A stretch of DNA of 20,379 nt from Mycobacteriaceae bacterium. GTDB taxonomy: Bacteria; Actinomycetota; Actinomycetes; Mycobacteriales; Mycobacteriaceae. The position numbers and the translations under genes are program-made. The DNA lies in NCBI GenBank assembly GCA_013362555.1, contig JABFVX010000028.1, positions 1 to 20,379 on the forward strand, in the 5' to 3' direction. Under the pieces are notes generated by a model that worked only from the letters and a program-made list of their open reading frames with translations, did no database searches and was not told the origin of the DNA. Below are positions 1-6,231 of the stretch, piece by piece. The number at the start of each line of letters is the position of its first letter. Position 1 is the first letter of the stretch.

Positions 1-819
1 GAACGCTTCCTTGGCTTCGATCATCACCCAGTGGCCGCAGCGGGGGAAGACGTGCAGTTCGGCCTGCGGAATGAGGCGCATCGGCACCATCGCCATGTCG
101 ACCGGGCTGACCCGGTCGTCGCGACCCCACGTGAGCAGCGTGGGGCACTGCACCTTGTGCATCATCGACCAGTACGGCGGATTGTCGGACGTGGCCATGA
201 ACTGCTGCTGCATCGCCCAGGCCTTGGAGCCGTACATCATCGCGGTGCTGGCGGCCAGGTTCGGGTCCTGCGAGGCCTGCCAGCGGGCCTCGACGACCTC
301 GTCGGTGACGATGTCGGGGTTGTACACCATCGAGCGCAGCCAGCGCACCGCCTTGTCGCGGTCCGGGCTGTCGGCGAACTCCTGCAGCAGCCGGATGCCC
401 TCGCTCGGGCCTGCCGTGAACACGTTCGGCCCGACGCCGCCGATGGTGACCAGTTTCGAAATCCGCTCCGGGTGTTTGATCGCCAGGTTGACGCCGACCA
501 CCCCGCCCATCGAGTTGCCGATCACCGGCGCGGAGTCGATTCCGAGGCCGTCGAGGAACCGGATCACGGCAGCGCCCGCGGTGAGCACGGGGTGCCCCTC
601 GACCGGGTCGCTGGCGCCGAAGCCGGGGAACTCCAGGGCCAGGCAGCGGAAGTGCTTGCCGAACACCGCGAGGTTGTCCTTGTAGTTGCGCCAGCCGCTG
701 ACGCCGATGCCCGATCCGTGCAGCAGCACCAGCGGCGGCCCGTCGCCGTACTCGTGGTAGCGCAGCACGCCCTGGTCGGTCTGCAGTTCCCGCAAGGTGC
801 CCTCGTACGTCACGTCCAT
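1..819 (-). CDS. Meta-cleavage-product (C-C bond) alpha/beta hydrolase, HsaD/BphD-like, C-terminus cut by window edge
   Basis: Reading from ATG at 819 gives 273 residues running off the left edge, probably missing only the last 10-20. The alpha/beta-hydrolase pattern is clear: an oxyanion loop (LLHGSGIG), a serine nucleophile in GNSMGG, an acid in GRDDRVSP and a histidine in CGHWV. Order and spacing match hydrolases of vinylogous 1,5-diketones made by extradiol ring cleavage (BphD, MhpC, HsaD). The KstR-type operator just upstream argues for steroid or cholesterol degradation. The text around the nucleophile elbow (LEFPGFGASDP) differs from my memory of mycobacterial HsaD, so a paralogue is possible and I give no symbol. 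The ATG at 819 is favoured because a TACTCT -10 box ends six bases before it, implying a leaderless mRNA; an in-frame ATG at 846 lies upstream of that -10. The gene follows the lipase on the same strand but has its own promoter. Confidence 0.88.
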   Translation of the reverse strand, partial: MDVTYEGTLRELQTDQGVLRYHEYGDGPPLVLLHGSGIGVSGWRNYKDNLAVFGKHFRCLALEFPGFGASDPVEGHPVLTAGAAVIRFLDGLGIDSAPVIGNSMGGVVGVNLAIKHPERISKLVTIGGVGPNVFTAGPSEGIRLLQEFADSPDRDKAVRWLRSMVYNPDIVTDEVVEARWQASQDPNLAASTAMMYGSKAWAMQQQFMATSDNPPYWSMMHKVQCPTLLTWGRDDRVSPVDMAMVPMRLIPQAELHVFPRCGHWVMIEAKEAF

Positions 820-825
820 GCCGCC

Positions 826-831
826 AGAGTA
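826..831 (-). promoter_or_regulatory. -10 box of leaderless promoter for the hydrolase
   Basis: On the minus strand TACTCT fits TANNNT and is followed by exactly six bases (GGCGGC) and then the ATG at 819, so transcription should begin at or beside the start codon. There is no Shine-Dalgarno sequence, consistent with leaderless translation. The box overlaps the KstR-type operator. Confidence 0.6.
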
Positions 832-843
832 GAACGTGTTCCA
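830..843 (-). promoter_or_regulatory. KstR-type operator
   Basis: The 14-mer TAGAACGTGTTCCA matches the published KstR consensus TnnAACnnGTTnnA at every fixed position. KstR is the TetR-family repressor of the cholesterol/steroid regulon in mycobacteria, Rhodococcus and Nocardia, relieved by steroid-CoA intermediates. The site overlaps the -10 of the hydrolase, where a bound repressor would block RNA polymerase. Binding here is inferred. Confidence 0.72.
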
Positions 844-893
844 CATCGAGGAAAGTCCGAGTCCCATCCAGCGGGGCCGTGTGCCTCAGGATC

Positions 894-2042
894 TCAACAG
901 GTGCTGGGGGCGGGACGACCGGCAAAACGGTCCGAGAGCCACGACAGGTACCCGGGCATTGCGGCCAGCGGGGTGAGGTCGTGCAGCGGAACGGGGGTGT
1001 TCAGGCGCTGCATAATGGCGCCGCCCGCGCAGTAGCGCGCGGCGAGCGTCCCGGCGTGCGCGATCGGGATGACATCGTCGGCGGTGCTGTGGAATTCGAG
1101 CAGGGGGACGGCAGGCACGCGCAGGCCCGGCTCCAGCCGGTCGACGAGACTGCGCAGCTGCGGATCGGTCCAGACGTGGGGGACGGCGGTGAGCTGGTCG
1201 AGGCGCGTGTTCCGATAGCGGTCGGTGAGGTCGAGCGCGCAGGACGCGCCGGCGCGGGCCAGTTCCGCGCGTCCGTGCTCGTTGAGCAGCGGCGCCAACT
1301 CGGGATGTGCGCGGACCTGCGACAGCAGTACCAGCGGGCCGAGCGCGGCGCGGGGGCCGCCGTCGAGCTTGGCGACCAGGTCCAGCAGCCCGGCCGGCGT
1401 GCCGCCCGCGACGATTCCCGCCATGCGCAGTTCCGGCGCGTAGGCGGCCTGCTCCTCGGCCGCCCACCACGTGGCCAGCGCGCCGCCGGAATAGCCGGAA
1501 GCGGCCATCGGGGTGTCGCCGGAGAACTCGCCGTCCGGCAGGTGCTGTGCGGCCCGAAGTCCGTCCAGCACGAGGTGCGCCGACAGCGCCCGGTCGCCGA
1601 ATGTGCCCTGCGGGCCTTGGTGGTCCGGCAGGATCACGGCCCAGTTGTGCAGCAGCATCGCGGTGATGACAGGCAGCTCCAGCGTCAGGGGGTTGACAGC
1701 GAGCAACTCGCCCCGGGCGAGCAAATCCGACGACCCACAGCCCGCCCCGAGACTGTCCTGGGCGACCTGCTGGCTCACGAGCGGCCGCGGCCCCGGACCG
1801 AACCACGGCACGGGCGGTATCAGCACGGTGGCCGTCCCGGTGACCGGAGCGCCGGCGTCATCAGTGGAGGAGTAGCGCACCTGCCAGGCCCGCGCGGGCA
1901 GCGGCACGGCGAGGGGACGTACGGATACCAGAGGGCCGGGCGCCTGCTGGGCCCGCAGCGGGCCTGCTTGGACCACGGTGAGCGTCGCTGTCGCGAAAAC
2001 TGCCAGGGCTGCCGTGAACGTGAGGCGGGCGAAGCGTCTCAT
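894..2042 (-). CDS. Secreted LIP-family lipase / triacylglycerol lipase
   Basis: The 382-residue protein starts with a typical signal peptide (MRRFARLTF..., hydrophobic through about residue 26, likely cleaved near QAGPLRA), so it is exported. The mature part is an alpha/beta hydrolase of the secretory lipase (LIP) family known from Candida and actinobacteria. The nucleophile is Ser185 in GYSGGA, the acid is Asp322 or Asp323 in HSTADDVIP, and the histidine is His354 in PLHDL. A GCGSSD segment and the HGxxDxxG-like region (ILPDHQGPQGTFG) fit the family. Length is normal. The start is firm: AGGAGGT lies eight bases before the ATG. The 140-base leader region holds a possible TGTTATCTT promoter at 2130-2150 and another -10-like TAGGAT near 2075. 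The neighbouring KstR-controlled hydrolase hints at lipid or sterol feeding, but this gene has no visible KstR site. Confidence 0.88.
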   Translation of the reverse strand: MRRFARLTFTAALAVFATATLTVVQAGPLRAQQAPGPLVSVRPLAVPLPARAWQVRYSSTDDAGAPVTGTATVLIPPVPWFGPGPRPLVSQQVAQDSLGAGCGSSDLLARGELLAVNPLTLELPVITAMLLHNWAVILPDHQGPQGTFGDRALSAHLVLDGLRAAQHLPDGEFSGDTPMAASGYSGGALATWWAAEEQAAYAPELRMAGIVAGGTPAGLLDLVAKLDGGPRAALGPLVLLSQVRAHPELAPLLNEHGRAELARAGASCALDLTDRYRNTRLDQLTAVPHVWTDPQLRSLVDRLEPGLRVPAVPLLEFHSTADDVIPIAHAGTLAARYCAGGAIMQRLNTPVPLHDLTPLAAMPGYLSWLSDRFAGRPAPSTC

Positions 2043-2129
2043 GGTCCGCTACCTCCTGGAAAGGATGGAGTGATCCTACGTTGCAAATCCACGCCGCACG
2101 GCGCCATCTCCGAACTGCCGCCGAAACGT

Positions 2130-2150
2130 AAGATAACAGGCCCAGGCGTG
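2130..2150 (-). promoter_or_regulatory. Promoter-like repeat (copy C) upstream of the lipase
   Basis: On the minus strand this reads CACGCC followed by TGGGCCTGTTATCTT. TGTTATCTT is a perfect extended -10 (TGn-TANNNT), which would start a transcript near 2123 with an 80-base leader to the lipase. The 15-mer TGGGCCTGTTATCTT is identical at 7228-7242, upstream of the recombinase-like gene, and a diverged copy lies at 7165. Promoter activity is inferred. Confidence 0.45.
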
Positions 2151-2182
2151 CGAGTTCCCGACGACGCGAGGACAGTCGAACA

Positions 2183-2248
2183 CCCCACACCCGTTTCGCG
2201 CGTGTACACCCGCAGCTGCGGGTGTACACGCGCGAAACGGGTGTGGGG
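2183..2248. terminator. Perfect 66-bp palindrome, terminator of the exporter/SGNH hydrolase operon
   Basis: The left arm 2183-2215 and right arm 2216-2248 are exact reverse complements over 33 bases with no spacer (centre CAGCTG). It begins two bases after the stop codon of the SGNH hydrolase, so in RNA it would form a very strong hairpin at the end of the MFS-SGNH transcript and insulate the lipase. There is no T-tract, as is common for actinobacterial terminators. Confidence 0.65.
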
Positions 2249-2250
2249 AG

Positions 2251-2925
2251 CTAGGGGAGGGCGGCGCGGGTGCTCCATGCTCGAATGAGCTCGGCGGCCA
2301 CGACGGCGTGGCCCGCCGCGGCGAAGTGGATGCCGTCGGCGCTGACGAGGTCCGGGCGGGTGCGCAGCGGATGTTGCCAGAAGTCGACGAAAACCGCGTC
2401 GTAGCGCAGCGCCAGGGCGCGGATGACGTCGTTGAGACCCGCGATGGCATCGCGCACCGTGCGCAGACTGTCGGTGACGAACACGTCGGCAAGGGTGAAT
2501 GTCGACAGTTGTGCACCGGAGCCGGCGACCGTCGCGAAGATCTGCTCGAGGCGCGCCGCGGTGCTGTCCAGGTCGGCCCCGGCGAGCCACAGGTCGTTCG
2601 CGCCGCAGACGACGTTCACCAGGTCGGGACGGAACCCGAGTACATGGTCGAGTTGGTCGGCGAGGACCTGCTCGGTGGTTGCGCCGACAACGCCGGTGTT
2701 GAGGTACGCAGCCTGCGGGTGTGCCGCGGCGAGGGCCGCGGCACACCGGTCGGGCCAGCCGTGCGGCGCGTAGCCGGGTCTGGCGTCGCCGATGCCGACG
2801 GCGATGGAGTCGCCGACGCTGGCGAAGCGTCGCCAGGGCACGCCTGCGAGCAGGTCTCGGGCCTGCTCGGCATCCAGGCACAGGGGATCTGTTGCCTCGC
2901 TGAGGGTCTGGGCAGTTCGGGTCAT
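2251..2925 (-). CDS. SGNH/GDSL hydrolase (esterase or lipase)
   Basis: The 224-residue protein has all SGNH blocks: block I SVGDSIAVGIGD with Ser40, block II NTGVVGATTEQV with its glycine, block III CGANDLW with Asn110, and block V SADGIH with Asp197 and His200. The family hydrolyses esters, carbohydrate acetyl groups or lipids; the substrate cannot be read from sequence. There is no signal peptide or membrane segment, so it should be cytoplasmic. The ATG at 2925 overlaps the exporter stop codon in an ATGA junction, so the two genes are translationally coupled and probably work together, perhaps modifying a compound that is then exported or detoxified. The open frame continues far upstream over the exporter, but that is a shadow: the homology begins near residue 33. 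Confidence 0.85.
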   Translation of the reverse strand: MTRTAQTLSEATDPLCLDAEQARDLLAGVPWRRFASVGDSIAVGIGDARPGYAPHGWPDRCAAALAAAHPQAAYLNTGVVGATTEQVLADQLDHVLGFRPDLVNVVCGANDLWLAGADLDSTAARLEQIFATVAGSGAQLSTFTLADVFVTDSLRTVRDAIAGLNDVIRALALRYDAVFVDFWQHPLRTRPDLVSADGIHFAAAGHAVVAAELIRAWSTRAALP

Positions 2926-4331
2926 GGGCGAGCTTCTTGCTGGTGCACGGCGGGCAGGGCGAGCAGGCCGACCGCGACGACGGTGGCGAGGGCGCCATAC
3001 CAGTAGAGGGTGTGAAAGGCCTCGAGCGGGTCGTGCCCGCGGGCGGCGAAAACGGCTGCGAGGGCGGCGACGCCGAGCCCGCCGCCGACCTGTCGGGCGG
3101 TGACGTTCATCCCGACGCCTGTCGCGAACTGCTGTGGCGGCACCGACGATGCGGCGGCGGCGCCGAGCACCGTGACGACCATGCCGAGGCCGGACCCGCC
3201 GAGCAGGCCCGCGGGCACCCAGGCACTCCAGAGCGAGGCCTGAGCGCCGAATGCGTCTGTGCTCATCCAGTACTGAGTCGCGGCGAACATGGCCGCTCCC
3301 GCCACGGCGAAGGCGCGCTGTGCGCTGGGAGCGGTGAATCGACCGGCCGCTGCCGCGCCGACCATGGACGCCACCGCGCCGACAGTCAGGGCGCCCGCGG
3401 AACTCAGCACGGAATAGCGCCAGATGCTCTCCAGGAACAGTGGTCCCGACAGCAGCCAGGCGAACATGGCCGCGCCGAACACGAACGACGCAGCGTTGAC
3501 GAGCGCATAGCGCCTGCTGCGCCAGAGGCCAACGGCCACAGCGGGACTGGGGTGGCGCACGGAGCGGCCCAAGGCCACCGCCGCCATGGCGACGCCGATG
3601 CCCAGCACGATGAGTGTGCGCGCGGAGGTCCAGCCCCAGCCTTGCCCCTCGGTCACCCCGGCGACCAGCGCGCCGATGCCCAGTGCCGCGGCCGCGGCGC
3701 CGACCGGGTCCGGAAGGGCCGGTGTGCCGGTACCGGAACGAATCTCGGGAACCCGCGTGGCGAGAACGGCGATGAGCAGCCCGACCGGGACGTTGATGAG
3801 AAACACCGAGCGCCATCCGAACCCCTCGACCAGCACGCCGCCCAGTGCGGGGCCGACCACGGCAGCGAAGCCGCCCGCAGCCGACCAGGCTCCGATCGCC
3901 GCGCCGAACCGGTCCGGGGATGTCGACCCGAGCACCAGGCCGAGGCCTGCCGGAATCATCAGCGCCGCCGTCGTGCCCTGAAGCAGGCGCGCGGCGATGA
4001 GCCAGTTCGCGTCCGGGGCGACGGCGCAGGCCAGGGAGGTGGCGGCGAAACCGGCGAGTGCCGCCACGAAGACGCGCCGCCGTCCGAGTGCGTCCGCGAG
4101 TCTGCCCGCGGGCGTGAGCAGGGCGGCGAATCCGACCGCGTATCCGCTGACGACCCAGGTCAGCACTTCGGGGGAGGTGGCGGGGAAGTCGCGTCGGATA
4201 TCCGGGAACGCGATGTTGACGACCGACAGGTCGAGGAAGGCGACGAAAGTCGCACCGCAGGCGATGAGCAGGACGAGCCGGGACGCGTTCCGGGCTGGTG
4301 GCGCGGAGGTCCGCGGCGATACGTCGGTCAT
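2922..4331 (-). CDS. MFS drug exporter, DHA2 (14-TMS) family
   Basis: The 469-residue protein has many hydrophobic segments and the DHA2 signatures: motif D1 near the N-terminus (FLDLSVVNIAFPDI), motif A in the loop after TM2 (GRLADALGRRRVF) and motif C in TM5 (GPALGGVLVEGFGWRSVFLINVP). These are proton-coupled exporters of drugs, dyes and antibiotics in the plasma membrane. It is divergent from a TetR-family gene, with twin operators between them, the classic arrangement of a drug-inducible pump. The SGNH hydrolase overlaps its stop codon by four bases. A GGAAAG sequence lies about eleven bases before the ATG. Length and topology look complete; the substrate is unknown. Confidence 0.9.
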   Translation of the reverse strand: MTDVSPRTSAPPARNASRLVLLIACGATFVAFLDLSVVNIAFPDIRRDFPATSPEVLTWVVSGYAVGFAALLTPAGRLADALGRRRVFVAALAGFAATSLACAVAPDANWLIAARLLQGTTAALMIPAGLGLVLGSTSPDRFGAAIGAWSAAGGFAAVVGPALGGVLVEGFGWRSVFLINVPVGLLIAVLATRVPEIRSGTGTPALPDPVGAAAAALGIGALVAGVTEGQGWGWTSARTLIVLGIGVAMAAVALGRSVRHPSPAVAVGLWRSRRYALVNAASFVFGAAMFAWLLSGPLFLESIWRYSVLSSAGALTVGAVASMVGAAAAGRFTAPSAQRAFAVAGAAMFAATQYWMSTDAFGAQASLWSAWVPAGLLGGSGLGMVVTVLGAAAASSVPPQQFATGVGMNVTARQVGGGLGVAALAAVFAARGHDPLEAFHTLYWYGALATVVAVGLLALPAVHQQEARP

Positions 4332-4375
4332 GGGGGCCGTCTTTCCGGGGGCGTGCGCCGAAGCGCGAGATTATG

Positions 4376-4393
4376 AGTACGATCGTTCGTGCA
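4376..4393. promoter_or_regulatory. TetR operator, box 1
   Basis: AGTACGATCGTTCGTGCA contains the imperfect dyad GTACG-AT-CGTTC. It matches box 2 at 16 of 18 positions and lies 26 bp away centre to centre, so the boxes fall on roughly opposite helix faces. This box lies nearer the exporter and overlaps its probable promoter (ATAATCT on the minus strand, just downstream). Binding by the adjacent TetR protein is inferred. Confidence 0.65.
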
Positions 4394-4401
4394 ATTAAGA
4401 A

Positions 4402-4419
4402 AGTACGACCGTACGTGCA
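4402..4419. promoter_or_regulatory. TetR operator, box 2
   Basis: AGTACGACCGTACGTGCA contains the perfect dyad GTACG-AC-CGTAC (4403-4414). It is nearer to the tetR gene and about 30 bases before its start, so binding here would serve autoregulation. Confidence 0.65.
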
Positions 4420-4450
4420 CTTTGGCAAGACCAGTGGGAGGATGGAGTGT

Positions 4451-5071
4451 GTGACCGACGAAGCGCTGACCACCGACCAGCGGTTGCTCAAAGGCGCCCG
4501 CGCCCGGGCGTCCGTCGCCCGGCATGCCGCCGACGTGGCATCGGTGGAAGGACTGACGGGGCTGAGCATCGGGCGGATCGCCACCGATTTGGGGCTGAGC
4601 AAGAGCGGCGTCGCGGGCTTGTTCGGCAGCAAGGAGAAGTTGCAGATCGCAGCGGTGCGCAAGGCCCGCGAGGTGTTCATCGACAGGATCGTGCGGCCGA
4701 GCGTCGACGCCGCCGAAGGCCTGCCGCGGCTGCGCGAGCTGATCGACCGGTGGTACGTCTACGCCAGCGAGCCCGCGTTCTCGGGCGGCTGTTTCCAAGC
4801 GGCGGCACTGGTCGAGTTCGATTCCCGGCCGGGGTCGGTGCGCGACGCGATTGTCAAGAACCACCGGGACTGGCTGGCGCTGCTCGCCTATCAGGTACGC
4901 ACGGCACAGGACGCGGGCGACTTCGACACCGGCCTCGACGCGGATGCGGTGGCCTTCCAGATCGACGCCATCCTGGTCGCCACCAACACCGGCCTGCGGC
5001 TCGGCGACGCCTCGGCCGTCCCGACCTCGCGCGCCATCCTCTACCGCCTCCTGTCCGGTTGTCCAGGATGA
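4451..5071 (+). CDS. TetR/AcrR-family repressor of the divergent exporter operon
   Basis: The 206-residue protein has an N-terminal TetR helix-turn-helix (about residues 14-64). The recognition part reads IGRIATDLGLSKSGVAGLFGSKEKLQ, with LFGS where most relatives have YFGS or HFGS. The rest is an all-helical ligand-binding and dimer domain. I chose GTG at 4451 because GGGAGGA lies eight bases upstream; the in-frame ATG at 4442 would sit on that Shine-Dalgarno sequence. It is divergent from the MFS gene with twin dyads between, so it most likely represses the pump operon and itself and releases DNA on binding the pump substrate. Its stop codon TGA lies inside the first arm of the palindrome at 5061. 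Confidence 0.88.
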   Translation: MTDEALTTDQRLLKGARARASVARHAADVASVEGLTGLSIGRIATDLGLSKSGVAGLFGSKEKLQIAAVRKAREVFIDRIVRPSVDAAEGLPRLRELIDRWYVYASEPAFSGGCFQAAALVEFDSRPGSVRDAIVKNHRDWLALLAYQVRTAQDAGDFDTGLDADAVAFQIDAILVATNTGLRLGDASAVPTSRAILYRLLSGCPG

Positions 5072-5113
5072 CCCGCGACGTGCGCTGAACGCACGTCGCG
5101 GGTCATCCTGGAC
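5061..5113. repeat. Dispersed palindrome, copy 1, likely terminator of tetR
   Basis: Perfect 24-base arms 5061-5084 and 5090-5113 flank a CTGAA loop. The arm carries the family core CCAGGATGACCCGCGA; copies 2 and 3 read CCAGAATGACCCGTGA. It contains the tetR stop codon and separates tetR from the patatin gene. No T-tract follows. Confidence 0.75.
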
Positions 5114-5117
5114 GCCG

Positions 5118-5143
5118 AGTTCGCTGTCACATGACAGTGAACT
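5118..5143. promoter_or_regulatory. 26-bp operator upstream of the patatin gene
   Basis: Twelve-base arms (AGTTCGCTGTCA and TGACAGTGAACT) pair with one mismatch around a two-base spacer, a layout typical of TetR-family operators. A TANNNT box (TACCTT) lies at 5178-5183. The regulator is not evident; the adjacent TetR gene uses a different dyad between it and the pump. Confidence 0.5.
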
Positions 5144-5241
5144 CTTCTCGCTGGTGGGGATTCGCCGACCCGGGAGCTACCTTCGTGCGGTTCACGTTGC
5201 GTGCATTCCGGGCCGCGGGTCGGCGGCCCAGCAGGAGACAA

Positions 5242-6213
5242 GTGCAAAGTCAGTCATTGGGGACAGAACGACCGGTGGTCCGCATTCTCGCCGGTGTGGC
5301 AGGACGCAGCCTGACGGTCATGGTCGGGATGGCGATCGGCGCGGTGGACGCGCTCGCGGCCAGGCGGGATGGCAGCGGCCGACTGCCTGCGCTGCAACCG
5401 GTCGTGGCCGGTGTCAGCGGTGGCGCCATCGCCGCGGCCGCGCTTGCCCTCGGCCTGACCCGGGAACGGGCCCGCGACATCGCGATCGCCTACCCGGAAC
5501 GCAATGTCATGGGCGCGAAGAGCTTTCGTTCGCTGTTGACCCAGCGTGCCCTCTACCCGCAGGCACGCGTGCGCGAGCTCGCTTACGCTGTCGTCGGCGA
5601 TCGCACCTTCGCCGATTTCGCGCTCGACCCGACATCCGCCGGAAAGCCGCACGAGCGGGCGTCGTCGCTGCTCATCCCCGTGTACTCGGCCGAACACGGC
5701 ACCGTGCTGCTGCCGCGGGACCTGCCGAAGCTGGGGCTGACAGACCTGTCCGTCGCCGACGCGCTCGTGGCCGCCACCCGGATACCGGGATTCCTGCCCG
5801 CCGCGGCAGGTCTGGAGCGCGTCTTCGACGGCGGCTGCCAATACCGGGTCCCCCGTGACATCTTCGCGCCGAACCCCGCTTTGGTGCTGGACCTGTACGG
5901 GCCCAAGCCCTACGACAGCCGAGGCGGAATCGTGTTCCCCCTGCTGCACCCGGCTCTGCCCGTCATCCGCAGCCGGCCGCGGCCGTTCCAGGACAAGGCG
6001 CTGCGCGAGTCGACCATCTTCGCCCACCAGAGTTACGGCGCGGCGCTCAAAGTGCCGGCACAGTCGACCGAAGAGCTCTTCGACACCGGCTACGACATCG
6101 CTACGACCTGGATCCGGTCCCGCACCGACGAACAGTTGCGCACGGTGGTGGGCCCGGACGTGCTCGGTCCGCCGGACGACGCCGCGGTCGACAGCCTGCG
6201 GCCGACCGCCTGA
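5242..6213 (+). CDS. Patatin-like phospholipase / lipid acyl hydrolase
   Basis: The protein (323 residues from GTG 5242) has the patatin catalytic dyad: Ser59 in GVSGGA (GxSxG) and Asp196 in FDGG. Spacing and the text between fit the family, which removes acyl chains from membrane lipids or triglycerides. The glycine-rich oxyanion motif expected ahead of the serine (GGGxxG) is weak here (LAGVAGRSL), so activity could be reduced or altered. No signal peptide is convincing, though a hydrophobic stretch (LTVMVGMAIGAV) follows. The frame is open from ATG 5131, but that codon lies in the operator dyad, lacks a Shine-Dalgarno sequence and adds a non-conserved lead. GTG 5242 has AGGAG four bases upstream and is preferred. 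It stands alone between the palindrome and a convergent gene. Confidence 0.8.
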   Translation: MQSQSLGTERPVVRILAGVAGRSLTVMVGMAIGAVDALAARRDGSGRLPALQPVVAGVSGGAIAAAALALGLTRERARDIAIAYPERNVMGAKSFRSLLTQRALYPQARVRELAYAVVGDRTFADFALDPTSAGKPHERASSLLIPVYSAEHGTVLLPRDLPKLGLTDLSVADALVAATRIPGFLPAAAGLERVFDGGCQYRVPRDIFAPNPALVLDLYGPKPYDSRGGIVFPLLHPALPVIRSRPRPFQDKALRESTIFAHQSYGAALKVPAQSTEELFDTGYDIATTWIRSRTDEQLRTVVGPDVLGPPDDAAVDSLRPTA

Positions 6214-6231
6214 CGGTCCGGATCGCCCGGG

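Noticed and set aside
31..1035. Plus-strand open frames over 11-1035
   Set aside because: Antisense to the hydrolase, whose motifs are unmistakable on the minus strand; composition is shadow-like (His/Arg/Gly-rich).
2251..4680. 809-residue minus-strand open frame
   Set aside because: Only its last 224 residues (SGNH hydrolase) look like protein. The rest is an Arg/Gly/Pro-rich shadow of the exporter in another frame and extends over the tetR start.
5131..5241. Extended N-terminus of the patatin from ATG 5131
   Set aside because: The ATG falls in the operator dyad and lacks a ribosome binding site; the added residues do not resemble the family.
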